Shown in pieces: positions 1-7,836 of a DNA stretch of 28,216 nucleotides (position 1 is the stretch's first letter; each line of letters opens with the position of its first letter). Both the position numbers and the translations under genes were made by a program. A model generated the notes under the pieces. That model did not search any database, was not told the origin of the DNA, and saw only the letters and a program-made list of their open reading frames with translations. The DNA comes from JAZRPG01 sp045649105 (GTDB lineage Bacteria > Bacillota > Clostridia > Oscillospirales > JAAYXM01): contig JAZRPG010000029.1 in the NCBI GenBank assembly GCA_045649105.1, forward strand, positions 1 through 28,216. The letters are read 5' to 3'.

Positions 1-25
1 CCTAAGACCGCTTGGCCTCCGACTT
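1..25. other. Probable sequencing-adapter remnant at contig edge
   Basis: The first 25 bases, beginning CCTAAGACCGCTTGGCCTCC, are the exact reverse complement of the start of the BGI/MGI DNBSEQ forward library adapter as I remember it (AAGTCGGAGGCCAAGCGGTC and onward). Read in the prfA frame they give residues that do not resemble any release factor 1, while from base 26 onward the protein matches the family. This is therefore best treated as untrimmed adapter, not genomic DNA. The adapter sequence is from memory and was not searched. Confidence 0.85.
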
Positions 26-814
26 CTTAAGATTCTTCTTCTTCCAACTGACCCGAATGATGAAAAAAACGTCATTGTTGAAATCCGCGGCGGCGCAGGA
101 GGAGAAGAAGCCGCGCTGTTTGCGCACTCACTTTTCCGCATGTATTCCATGTACGCCGAAATGCGCAGGTGGAACATTGAGGTCGTTTCCTCAAACGAAA
201 CCGAGCTTGGAGGGATTAAGGAAATAAGCTTTGTTATTGAGGGCGCCGGGGCATACTCACGCCTTAAGTTCGAAAGCGGCGTGCACCGTGTACAGCGTGT
301 TCCCGATACGGAATCCTCCGGACGCATACACACCTCTACCGTCACCGTTGCAGTATTGCCTGAGGCTGAGGAGGTTGAGGTTGAGCTTAATATGTCCGAT
401 GTTGATGTTGATACATTCCGCGCTTCCGGTGCAGGCGGTCAGCATGTTAATAAGACCGAATCCGCAATCCGCCTGACGCACAGACCGACAGGCATTGTCG
501 TCGAGTGTCAGGACGAAAGAAGCCAGCACAAAAACAAGGACCGCGCAATCAAAATATTGCGTTCAAAGCTCTATGAAATCCAGATGAACGAGCAGGCATC
601 TCAAATCGCCGCTGAACGCAAGAGTCAGGTCGGCACAGGTGACCGCAGCGAACGCATACGCACATATAATTATCCGCAGGGACGCGTGACAGACCATCGC
701 ATCTCCCTCACTCTATACAAGCTTGATCAGTTTATGAACGGCGACATAGACGAGATGATAGATGCAATTATCACAGCTGACCAGGCAGAGAAGCTTAAAG
801 CCTCTGAAGGCTGA
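26..814 (+). CDS. prfA: Peptide chain release factor 1, 5' partial
   Basis: Class I release factor that recognises UAA and UAG stop codons in the ribosomal A site and triggers peptidyl-tRNA hydrolysis. The fragment lacks domain 1 and starts just before the conserved stretch LLLPTDPNDEKN. It carries the codon-recognition motif of RF1 in the form Pro-Asp-Thr (within RVQRVPDTESSGR) and the catalytic GGQ at bases 434-442 (context SGAGGQHVN), followed by the conserved NYPQGRVTDHR segment. About 263 residues remain of a usual 355-360. The upstream part is cut by the contig edge and the first 25 bases appear to be adapter. It ends one base before the first possible start of the downstream Sua5 gene, so the two are probably cotranscribed. 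Confidence 0.95.
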   Translation, partial: LKILLLPTDPNDEKNVIVEIRGGAGGEEAALFAHSLFRMYSMYAEMRRWNIEVVSSNETELGGIKEISFVIEGAGAYSRLKFESGVHRVQRVPDTESSGRIHTSTVTVAVLPEAEEVEVELNMSDVDVDTFRASGAGGQHVNKTESAIRLTHRPTGIVVECQDERSQHKNKDRAIKILRSKLYEIQMNEQASQIAAERKSQVGTGDRSERIRTYNYPQGRVTDHRISLTLYKLDQFMNGDIDEMIDAIITADQAEKLKASEG

Positions 815-844
815 TTGGCTTCACCGAAAGGAAGTACATCGCAA

Positions 845-1891
845 ATGGTTACTGAGCTTATAGTGCTTAAAACTCTCAACGACAGCTTTGAAGACATAAT
901 ACGCGCAGGCGAACTTTTAAGAGGCGGAGACATTGCGGCAATCCCCACAGAAACAGTATACGGACTTGCGGCAAGTGCACTCTCTGAGTCTGCCGTCAAA
1001 AAAATATTTGAAGCTAAGGGAAGGCCGCAGGACAACCCTCTTATAGTGCACATATCCGACTTTTCAGAGCTTGAAAAGATAGTCTGTGAGGTACCGGAGA
1101 ACGCAAAAAAGCTTGCTATGAAATTCTGGCCGGGACCTCTTACAATGATTTTCAAAAAAAAGGACTGCATACCCGATATTGTCACGGCGGGACTTCCGTC
1201 TGTCGCTGTCAGGCTTCCTTCAAACAAGTTCGCAAGGGCTGTAATACACGCCGCAGGCGTGCCGCTTGCCGCACCTTCCGCAAACACTTCAGGAAAGCCG
1301 AGCCCCACTATGGCTTCACATGTTCTTGATGACCTTGACGGTAAAATACCGATGATTTTAGACGGCGGCCCCTGCAATGTCGGGCTTGAATCTACAGTCA
1401 TAGACCTCACATCGGACACACCCGTACTTCTCCGCCCCGGCGGCGTTACCCTTGCCGAGATTCGTGAGACAATCGGCACCTGTGAGCTTAACCCTAAAAT
1501 TTTAGAGCCGGTGGAGGAAGATGAAAAGGTCGCATCCCCGGGCATGAAATACAAACATTATGCGCCGTCTGCACCCGTTGTTATACTCGACGGGGATATT
1601 CAAAATGCAAAAAAATATATAAAAAGCAATATAAACGGCAAAAAAGTTGCTATACTATGCTTTGATGAAGAAATTAAGTTTTTTGACGAACTCAACATCA
1701 CTGTTATTTCATATGGCAGCGCAGAAAGCCCCGAAACCCTCGCTCGCGGGCTGTTCTCCGCATTGCGGAAGCTCGACACCCTCGGTGTTGACATTATATA
1801 CGCACGCGAGCCGCGCATGAGCGACGGAATCGAGCTTGCAGTGTTGAACAGGCTCAGCCGCGCTGCTGCTTTTTCACGCATTTCGATTTAA
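845..1891 (+). CDS. tsaC2: L-threonylcarbamoyladenylate synthase, Sua5/YwlC type
   Basis: Makes threonylcarbamoyl-AMP from threonine, bicarbonate and ATP, the first step of N6-threonylcarbamoyladenosine formation on tRNAs that read ANN codons. The 348-residue product has the YrdC domain first: PTETVYGL at residues 34-41, the KGRPQDNPL nucleotide-site motif at about 58-66 and PSANTSGKPSPT. The linker with HYAPSAP and a C-terminal Sua5 domain follow, so this is the long two-domain form. I chose the ATG at 845, preceded by AAAGGAAG at 827-834; an in-frame TTG at 815 would add ten unconserved residues directly after the prfA stop. Linkage to prfA is the classic Gram-positive arrangement. Confidence 0.93.
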   Translation: MVTELIVLKTLNDSFEDIIRAGELLRGGDIAAIPTETVYGLAASALSESAVKKIFEAKGRPQDNPLIVHISDFSELEKIVCEVPENAKKLAMKFWPGPLTMIFKKKDCIPDIVTAGLPSVAVRLPSNKFARAVIHAAGVPLAAPSANTSGKPSPTMASHVLDDLDGKIPMILDGGPCNVGLESTVIDLTSDTPVLLRPGGVTLAEIRETIGTCELNPKILEPVEEDEKVASPGMKYKHYAPSAPVVILDGDIQNAKKYIKSNINGKKVAILCFDEEIKFFDELNITVISYGSAESPETLARGLFSALRKLDTLGVDIIYAREPRMSDGIELAVLNRLSRAAAFSRISI

Positions 1892-1906
1892 ATGAGGTGA
1901 CCCGTT

Positions 1907-2500
1907 ATGATGATACTTGGCATTACCGGCGGCAGTGGCTGCGGAAAGAGCACAGTTTCGCAGTTTTTTTGTGAGCTCGGCGCAGAGACCATTGATGCTG
2001 ATATTGTATATCACGATTTGCTAAACAACTCTCAGGCACTCATGCGGGAACTAAAAAAACGCTTCCCCGAAGCTGTTACACAGGACTCACGCATTAACCG
2101 CCGTTTACTCGCCGATATTGTATTTTCAGACCGTGTGGCGCTTTCTGATTTAAACTCTATTGCGCACAAGTTTGTACTTGAAGACATAGAACAGAAAGTC
2201 AGCGAGTTTTACCGCCGAAATGTGCAGTATTTATGCATCGACGCCATTGCTCTTTTTGAGAGCGGACTTTCCTCCATGTGCGATGTCACAATCGGCGTTG
2301 TTTCCCCGCGCGAAGCACGCATTTCACGGATAACTGCACGCGACGGCATTGATTCAATGTCAGCATGCGCAAGGATAAACGCACAACCCGATGATTCGTT
2401 CTACATTGACAAATGTGACTATGTAATAAAAAATGACGGCGTTCTTGAGAATACAAAAGCCGAGGTTAATAACATTTTCAGTCTTATAACGAAAGGATGA
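1907..2500 (+). CDS. coaE: Dephospho-CoA kinase
   Basis: Catalyses the last step of coenzyme A synthesis, ATP-dependent phosphorylation of the 3'-OH of dephospho-CoA, in the cytoplasm. The 197-residue length is normal. The Walker A loop GGSGCGKST lies at residues 8-16; the conserved Asp-Ala-Asp after it (DADIVYHDLL) and the INRRLLADIVF and LFESGL segments follow the family order. Two ATG codons are adjacent at 1907 and 1910, and GAGGTGA at 1894-1900 suits either. It sits 15 bases after the Sua5 gene and 9 bases before the aminopeptidase gene, inside one apparent operon. Confidence 0.95.
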   Translation: MMILGITGGSGCGKSTVSQFFCELGAETIDADIVYHDLLNNSQALMRELKKRFPEAVTQDSRINRRLLADIVFSDRVALSDLNSIAHKFVLEDIEQKVSEFYRRNVQYLCIDAIALFESGLSSMCDVTIGVVSPREARISRITARDGIDSMSACARINAQPDDSFYIDKCDYVIKNDGVLENTKAEVNNIFSLITKG

Positions 2501-2509
2501 CTAAAAGGC

Positions 2510-3916
2510 ATGAGCGATAAAAAAAGCAAGCTTGAATCATTGAGAGAAAAGCTACTTATGACACCGAAGAACGGTTTTGACGAGGAGTATGACACAAAAG
2601 GCGCTGCCGATTTCTGCGAGGATTACAAAAAGTTTCTCGATGCAGGAAAAACAGAGCGTCTTGTTGTTCGCGAAGCTGTGAAAACTGCCGAGGCAGCAGG
2701 ATTTGTGCCTTATGTGCGCGGTATGACGCTTAATCCGGGTGACCGGATATACCTCAACAACCGCGGAAAAGCCATCATTTTTGCAGTTATAGGAAGCGAC
2801 TCGTTAAATTCCGGCGCAAACATTGCAGCGGCACATATAGATGCACCAAGAATAGACTTAAAGCAGTCTCCGATATATGAAAGCGAGGGCCTGTGTCTCT
2901 TCAAAACTCACTATTACGGCGGAATCAAAAAATACCAGTGGCCGACTATCCCGCTTGAGCTTCACGGCGTTGTCGTTCTTAAAAACGGCGAGACTGTTGA
3001 AGTTTCTGTCGGTGCGGATAAGGACGACCCCGTTTTTGTAATAACTGACCTTCTCCCCCATCTCGGCAAAGATCAGATGAAGAAATCCGCTCTTGAGGTT
3101 GTTCCGGGAGAAAGCCTTAATGTTCTTTGTGGCAGCACCCCAATCGAGGGCGCATCATACAAGGACAGCGATGCCATAAAGCTTAATGTCATGCGCATTC
3201 TTAATGAAAAGTACGGTATAGTTGAGGAAGATTTCCTCTCTGCCGAGCTGTGCGTGGTACCCGCTTTTTGCGCACGCGATATTGGATTTGACCGCTCGAT
3301 GATTGGCTCATACGGTCATGATGACCGCGTCTGTGCTTACCCTGCCTTTAAGGCAATTCTCGATACAAAAACTCCTCAAAAAACAGCTGTATGCATACTT
3401 GCTGACAAGGAGGAAATAGGCTCCGAGGGTGTAAGCGGTATGAAATCCAGGTTCTTTGACACATTCATGGAGGATATTTGTGAGGCTCAGGGCGCAAAGC
3501 TTCGCGCCTGCTTTGAAAAATCAACCTGCCTTTCAACGGACGTCACCGTTGCAATGGACCCGAATTATCCCGATGTTGTTGACAAGAAAAATACTGCTTA
3601 TATAAATCGCGGTATTGCTTTGTGCAAATATACAGGCTCTCGCGGAAAAAGCGGAGCGAGCGATGCCTCTGCTGAGCTTGTGGGTAAAATCCGCGGCATT
3701 TTCTCTTCAAACGGCGTGCTGTGGCAAATGGGCGCACTCGGAAAGGTTGACCAGGGTGGCGGCGGAACCGTTGCTATGTATATGGCCGAACGCAACATAG
3801 ATACAATAGATGCAGGCGTCCCCGTACTCAGCATGCATGCCCCGTTTGAGGTTGTTTCAAAAATAGATGTATTTATGACCTACCGCGCAATCTCAGTCTT
3901 TTTCGATAAAAACTGA
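2510..3916 (+). CDS. M18 family aminopeptidase
   Basis: Metallopeptidase that removes N-terminal residues from peptides, with acidic residues the usual preference of the family (aspartyl aminopeptidase, LAP4/ApeB). The 468-residue length fits. Metal-binding signatures are visible: AHIDAPRID with His109 and Asp111, DKEEIGSEG with the catalytic and metal-binding glutamates, GHDDRVCAYPA with the bridging aspartate region, and a C-terminal MHAPFEV histidine. No signal peptide, so it acts in the cytoplasm, probably in peptide turnover. It lies between coaE and trxB with short gaps (9 and 21 bases). Substrate preference cannot be read from sequence alone. Confidence 0.93.
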   Translation: MSDKKSKLESLREKLLMTPKNGFDEEYDTKGAADFCEDYKKFLDAGKTERLVVREAVKTAEAAGFVPYVRGMTLNPGDRIYLNNRGKAIIFAVIGSDSLNSGANIAAAHIDAPRIDLKQSPIYESEGLCLFKTHYYGGIKKYQWPTIPLELHGVVVLKNGETVEVSVGADKDDPVFVITDLLPHLGKDQMKKSALEVVPGESLNVLCGSTPIEGASYKDSDAIKLNVMRILNEKYGIVEEDFLSAELCVVPAFCARDIGFDRSMIGSYGHDDRVCAYPAFKAILDTKTPQKTAVCILADKEEIGSEGVSGMKSRFFDTFMEDICEAQGAKLRACFEKSTCLSTDVTVAMDPNYPDVVDKKNTAYINRGIALCKYTGSRGKSGASDASAELVGKIRGIFSSNGVLWQMGALGKVDQGGGGTVAMYMAERNIDTIDAGVPVLSMHAPFEVVSKIDVFMTYRAISVFFDKN

Positions 3917-3937
3917 CACAAAGGAGGTCATTACTCG

Positions 3938-4849
3938 ATGTATGATGTGGCTATAATAGGTGCAGGACCTGCCGGGTTGACGGCAGCAATTTACTCAACG
4001 CGTGCCGCTCTGTCAACAGTTGTTATTGAACGCGCCTACTCCGGCGGGCAGATGACCGTTACCTCAGAAATTGACAATTATCCCGGCTTTAAAAGCATCT
4101 CCGGCTTTGAGCTGTCTGCAAAAATGTCAGAGCATGCAAAAAGCCTCGGAGCGGAATTTAAAAACCTTGATGTGAAGTCCCTTAATTTCGGAAAGGACTT
4201 CCATACCATAGAAACCGACAGCGGCGAAATATCCGCGCGGACGGTTATACTCGCACAGGGCGCATCCCGCAGAAAACTCGGTGTTGACGGTGAGGAACGC
4301 CTTGCCGGAAGCGGTGTATCCTACTGCGCAACATGCGACGGCGGTTTTTTTAAAAATCTTGATGCATGCATTGTAGGCGGTGGGAACACCGCACTTGAAG
4401 ACGCTCTTTATCTCTCAAATGTATGCCGTAAAGTATATCTCATTCACAGGCGCGAAGGCTTCCGCGGATACGAAGCTCTTTTGAGACTTGTTAAGCAAAC
4501 CGACAACATCGAACTTGTTCTCAGCTCAACAGTCAAGTCGATAAACGGCAAATTTAAGGTTGAGTCGGTCACTGTAAAAAATGCAGACGGCAAGGAGCGG
4601 ATAATCCCTGCAAGCGCCTGTTTTATCGCTGTCGGAAGTATACCAAATACAGAACTCCTCAAGGGAAAGCTTGACCTGACATCTTCGGGGCATATTCCTG
4701 CCGGAGAAGACACTGTCACAAGCATACCCGGCATTTTTGCGGCGGGTGATGTGAGGAATAAAATATCTTACCAAATTGTAACCGCCTGTGCCGACGGCGC
4801 TGTCGCGGCACATATGGCCGGAGCTTACCTTGCAGAAAAGGACAAATAA
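3938..4849 (+). CDS. trxB: Thioredoxin-disulfide reductase
   Basis: FAD- and NAD(P)H-dependent flavoprotein that reduces thioredoxin. The 303-residue protein has the FAD dinucleotide-binding motif GAGPAG at residues 8-13, the redox-active CATC (Cys130 and Cys133) followed by DG, the second nucleotide-binding motif GGGNTALEDA near residue 152, and the C-terminal FAD motif FAAGDVR. AAAGGAGG lies about 9 bases before the ATG. Length and motif order are those of a low-molecular-weight bacterial TrxB. The second nucleotide motif and the HRREGFRG segment are of the NADPH-type rather than the ferredoxin-dependent type, although this is an inference. The next gene starts 5 bases after its stop. Confidence 0.95.
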   Translation: MYDVAIIGAGPAGLTAAIYSTRAALSTVVIERAYSGGQMTVTSEIDNYPGFKSISGFELSAKMSEHAKSLGAEFKNLDVKSLNFGKDFHTIETDSGEISARTVILAQGASRRKLGVDGEERLAGSGVSYCATCDGGFFKNLDACIVGGGNTALEDALYLSNVCRKVYLIHRREGFRGYEALLRLVKQTDNIELVLSSTVKSINGKFKVESVTVKNADGKERIIPASACFIAVGSIPNTELLKGKLDLTSSGHIPAGEDTVTSIPGIFAAGDVRNKISYQIVTACADGAVAAHMAGAYLAEKDK

Positions 4850-4854
4850 CAGCT

Positions 4855-5907
4855 ATGGCACTACTCATAAAAGACGGACACATTTACACAATGGAAAACC
4901 GCGTTTACGAACGCGGATATATTCTTTGTGAAAACGGCATCATATCCGACGTCGGAGACATGTCTGACTGCCCTGATTTTGACTGCGAGACATGTTCTCT
5001 CTCCGGAGAATATGTTCTTCCGGGCCTTATTGACGCACACACGCACTCCGGGCTTTTTGCAGATTCAATGCCGTTTGAAATTAAAAACAGCGGCGTTTCT
5101 CGTCCTGATTTTAAGGTTTGTAATGAGGCAGATACAGATGAGCGCGCATGGAGAGATGCACTACAGCACGGAATAACTGCCGTCGTTGTATCCCCGTGTT
5201 CTGATGCACCCTGCACAGGTCAGCTTGCGGCATTCCGCACACACGGCGAAAATAAGCTGCTTCGCGCTGTTGCAGGGTTTAAATTCTCGCTCGGCGAAAA
5301 CCCCGCAGTTTCTGATGCTTTTGACAGTGCTGAGGACGAAATACGCAGTATCATTCTAAACGGCGGAGATACCTTCCTCCCGCTTATAAAGCGCGAAGTA
5401 CCTGCTGTATTTCACTGCCACAGTGAATCTGATATCCGCGCTGCAATAAGAATTTCAGAGGACTTTAATCTTCGATACATATTGGTTCATGCGACGGATT
5501 CGGACATACTCTCATATGAGCTGGCATCAAAGCGCTCAGATATTGTAACAGGGCCTATTCTCACAACACGCAGCAAAAAAGAGCTCAAAAATTTTTCAGA
5601 GAAACAGTTTGCAAATCTTGTGAAAAGCGGCCTTTCCCCCGCCATCTGCACCGACTATCCGGAGACCCCCGCAGAGCGGCTTATGCTCTGCGCAGCTCTT
5701 GCAGCCTCGCACGGTACAGATGATATCTCCGCACTCTCCGCGATTACAACCTCTCCGGCAAAAATGTTCGGACTCTCCGACACAATCGGCTCCATACGCA
5801 AGGGAAAGTCATGCGACCTTGCGATATACAGCGGTCACCCGTTTGACATGCGCTCTCAAATAACGCGCGTCTTCTCCCGAGGAGAAATGGTTTACAGCGC
5901 AAAATAA
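4855..5907 (+). CDS. Amidohydrolase family protein (imidazolonepropionase-like)
   Basis: Metal-dependent hydrolase of the amidohydrolase superfamily; substrate unknown. The usual metal ligands can be placed in order: HTH at residues 62-64, histidines in FHCH (187-189), His212 in LVHATD and Asp267 in AICTDYPE. The N-terminal beta-sandwich starts MALLIKDGHIYTM and the C-terminal KGKSCDLAIYSGHP is the typical return to that sandwich. At 350 residues it is somewhat shorter than many relatives of about 380. There is no clean ribosome binding site in the 5-base gap; AAAAGG inside the trxB end may serve, suggesting translational coupling. Related proteins act on cyclic amides or dipeptides, but nothing here fixes the substrate. 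Confidence 0.82.
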   Translation: MALLIKDGHIYTMENRVYERGYILCENGIISDVGDMSDCPDFDCETCSLSGEYVLPGLIDAHTHSGLFADSMPFEIKNSGVSRPDFKVCNEADTDERAWRDALQHGITAVVVSPCSDAPCTGQLAAFRTHGENKLLRAVAGFKFSLGENPAVSDAFDSAEDEIRSIILNGGDTFLPLIKREVPAVFHCHSESDIRAAIRISEDFNLRYILVHATDSDILSYELASKRSDIVTGPILTTRSKKELKNFSEKQFANLVKSGLSPAICTDYPETPAERLMLCAALAASHGTDDISALSAITTSPAKMFGLSDTIGSIRKGKSCDLAIYSGHPFDMRSQITRVFSRGEMVYSAK

Positions 5908-5969
5908 ATTATTGCATAAATATTGAACCTTGATATATGAAATTATTGTACACTTTCCCCAAAAAACAC

Positions 5970-5998
5970 TTGAAATTTGTGCCGCTTTATGTTACACT
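5970..5998 (+). promoter_or_regulatory. Sigma-A type promoter for hpf
   Basis: TTGAAA at 5970-5975 and TACACT at 5993-5998 are separated by 17 bases. Transcription would start near 6005, giving a leader of about 50 bases before the hpf start. It makes hpf transcriptionally separable from the upstream operon. Confidence 0.7.
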
Positions 5999-6057
5999 TT
6001 AATCAAGGTACAGAGGTGTTAAGCCGATGTACACAGTATCGAAAGGAGCGGACACAT

Positions 6058-6591
6058 ATGAAATTCACCTTTGCAGAACGCAACTTTGACTTCACTGATG
6101 AATCGAGAGCCTATGCAGAAAAAAAGCTTTCCAAGCTTGACAAGTATTTTCGCTCTGATGCGGAGGCAAACATTACCGCGCGGTATGAGCGCGGCCATCA
6201 TTGCCTTGAGGTAACTGTCAGAAGTAACGGTATGCTCTTCCGCGCAGCGGTACGCGAACCCGATATTTATAACGCAATAGATATTGCAGAAAGCACAATA
6301 GACCGTCAAATCAGAAAAAACAAGACGCGTCTTGAAAAGCAGCTTCGCGATGATGCATTTGATAAGCTCTCCGACACATCCGCAGATTACCCTGTTGAAG
6401 AAGAGCGTGAGTTTAACATAGTACGCACGAAACGATTTTCTGTTAAGCCTATGACTGTCGAGGAGGCTATTCTGCAGATGAATCTTTTAAACCACGAATT
6501 CTTCGTCTTCAAGAGCGTTGACAGCGATGACAGATTTTCTGTCGTATACAAGCGCCATGACGGTGGCTACGGACTTATTGAAAACGACTGA
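6058..6591 (+). CDS. hpf: Ribosome hibernation promoting factor, long form
   Basis: Binds the 30S subunit at the mRNA/tRNA channel and, in the long Gram-positive form, pairs two ribosomes into 100S dimers during slow growth. The 177-residue product has the N-terminal RaiA/YfiA fold (MKFTFAERNFDFTDESRAYA, then the AIDIAESTIDRQIRKNK helix) and, after a charged linker, the C-terminal dimerisation domain with VRTKRFSVKPMTVEEAI, the NHEFFVF strand and VVYKR. I chose ATG 6058 because AAAGGAG sits at 6042-6048 and the family starts here; an in-frame start at 5977 would lie upstream of the predicted transcript start. A strong terminator follows, so it is probably a single-gene unit. Confidence 0.93.
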   Translation: MKFTFAERNFDFTDESRAYAEKKLSKLDKYFRSDAEANITARYERGHHCLEVTVRSNGMLFRAAVREPDIYNAIDIAESTIDRQIRKNKTRLEKQLRDDAFDKLSDTSADYPVEEEREFNIVRTKRFSVKPMTVEEAILQMNLLNHEFFVFKSVDSDDRFSVVYKRHDGGYGLIEND

Positions 6592-6607
6592 TAGTGTATA
6601 ACCCGGG

Positions 6608-6642
6608 GGTGTCTGCACATTACATTGTGCAGACACCTTTTT
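6608..6642 (+). terminator. Intrinsic terminator after hpf
   Basis: A 12-bp perfect stem (6608-6619 with 6626-6637), loop TTACAT, is followed by five T residues and an AT-rich stretch. It lies just after hpf and only about 30 bases before the chromate transporter start. Confidence 0.9.
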
Positions 6643-6670
6643 AATTAATTAAAAGGAGTTGTTATATTTA

Positions 6671-7213
6671 GTGCTACGAGACCTTATAAATCTGTTTTTG
6701 ATTTTCTTTCGCATCGGCGCCTTTACCTTTGGCGGCGGATATGCAATGCTCCCCATTCTTGAGCGGGAATTTGTCACAGAACGCGGCTGGATATCTGATG
6801 ACGATATGTTAAACTATATTGCAATAAGCCAGTCGACACCGGGCGTTATTGCCGTGAATATGGCTACATTTATCGGGTACCGCAGGCGCGGCATCCCCGG
6901 TGCTGTTGCTGCTACTGTCGGCGTGGTTCTCCCCTCTCTTATTATAATCTCCGTTATAGCCGCATTTGTTTCAAACTTCAGCGATAATATCTATGTCCGG
7001 AAGGCGCTTCGCGGTATTAATGTCGCTGTTGCCGTAATCCTCGTTTCCGCAGTGACTACGCTCGGCAAAAAAACAATAAATGATATAATCGGACTTATCC
7101 TTGCACTCCTTGCCTTCATTGCCGTTGCGATATTTGGTATCAACAGCATTTTTGTAATAATTTTTGCGCTCATCGTCGGAATTTCCGTCAAAGGAGGCAG
7201 GATTTTAAAATGA
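6671..7213 (+). CDS. Chromate transporter, first half (CHR domain)
   Basis: Integral membrane protein of the short-chain CHR family, in which two single-domain proteins form the exporter. The roughly 181-residue product has the family signatures FGGGYAMLP and, after a helix, the TPGVIAVNMATFIGY loop, then several hydrophobic segments to the C-terminus. I prefer GTG 6671 as start because AAAAGGAG ends at 6658; the in-frame TTG at 6659 touches the ribosome binding site. Its stop overlaps the start of the second half by four bases (ATGA). Family members export chromate in proteobacteria, but in Clostridia the physiological anion is not established. Confidence 0.9.
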   Translation: MLRDLINLFLIFFRIGAFTFGGGYAMLPILEREFVTERGWISDDDMLNYIAISQSTPGVIAVNMATFIGYRRRGIPGAVAATVGVVLPSLIIISVIAAFVSNFSDNIYVRKALRGINVAVAVILVSAVTTLGKKTINDIIGLILALLAFIAVAIFGINSIFVIIFALIVGISVKGGRILK

Positions 7214-7770
7214 GTATTTTTGCACTTGCAGCTTCTTACTTCTTTGTTGGCCTTTTCGCCATAGGTGGCGGACTTGCGGCAATACCAATAATGCAACAGC
7301 TTATAGTCGGAAAAGGCTGGATCGCACAGGATATGTTCTTCAACATCGTTGCTATAAGTGAATCTACTCCGGGCCCGATAGGTATAAACATGGCGACCTA
7401 TATCGGTTTTGAAAAATTCGGAATCCTCGGCGCACTCACAACGACAGTATCAATCGTTCTTCCATCATTTATTATAATACTTCTCATTGCCCGCTCTTAC
7501 TCAAGCTTTCTTGACAACAGGCTTATTAAAGACGGGCTCTACGGAATACGCGCAACCGTCACCGGGCTTATCGCTTCTGCTGCATTCAGTGTTCTGTGCG
7601 CCACGGTGTTTACGCCTGACCGATTTGCGGAGACACACTCACTCCTGCACATTATTGATTTGAAAAATCTAATAATCTTTGCGGTAATATTCGCACTTTA
7701 TAAGATATTTAACAAGCACCCGATTTTCTATATTATTTTCGGTGCTCTTTGCGGAATTGTGTTTCTGTAA
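7210..7770 (+). CDS. Chromate transporter, second half (CHR domain)
   Basis: Partner of the preceding CHR protein, 186 residues. It repeats the same family landmarks, IGGGLAAIPIM near the N-terminus and STPGPIGINMATYIG, followed by hydrophobic segments; an N-terminal hydrophobic stretch starts directly after the first few residues. AAGGAGG at 7191-7197, inside the end of the first gene, serves the ATG at 7210, and the ATGA overlap points to coupled translation and an equimolar heteromer. The gene ends before a bidirectional terminator shared with parC. The transported substrate is inferred from the family only. Confidence 0.9.
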   Translation: MSIFALAASYFFVGLFAIGGGLAAIPIMQQLIVGKGWIAQDMFFNIVAISESTPGPIGINMATYIGFEKFGILGALTTTVSIVLPSFIIILLIARSYSSFLDNRLIKDGLYGIRATVTGLIASAAFSVLCATVFTPDRFAETHSLLHIIDLKNLIIFAVIFALYKIFNKHPIFYIIFGALCGIVFL

Positions 7771-7786
7771 CAAAAAAACGGCATAT

Positions 7787-7823
7787 AAAAACGCAGATGT
7801 TTGATTACATCTGCGTTTTTTTA
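7787..7823. terminator. Bidirectional terminator between chromate transporter and parC
   Basis: A 14-bp perfect stem (7787-7800 with 7807-7820), loop TTGATT, is flanked by A residues on the left and T residues on the right. It can therefore end transcription from both converging genes. Confidence 0.92.
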
Positions 7824-7836
7824 TATAAGTTACTTC

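Noticed and set aside
12..227. Open frame of 71 codons with low-complexity Phe run at the left edge
   Set aside because: It is out of frame with prfA, partly built from the adapter remnant, and has no ribosome binding site.
727..1554. 275-codon reverse frame over the Sua5 gene
   Set aside because: It lies on the opposite strand of a well-conserved gene and its product is serine-rich and matches no family; a shadow of the coding bias.
6058..6060. Upstream in-frame start for hpf at 5977
   Set aside because: It lies between the -35 and -10 elements of the hpf promoter and before its likely transcript start.
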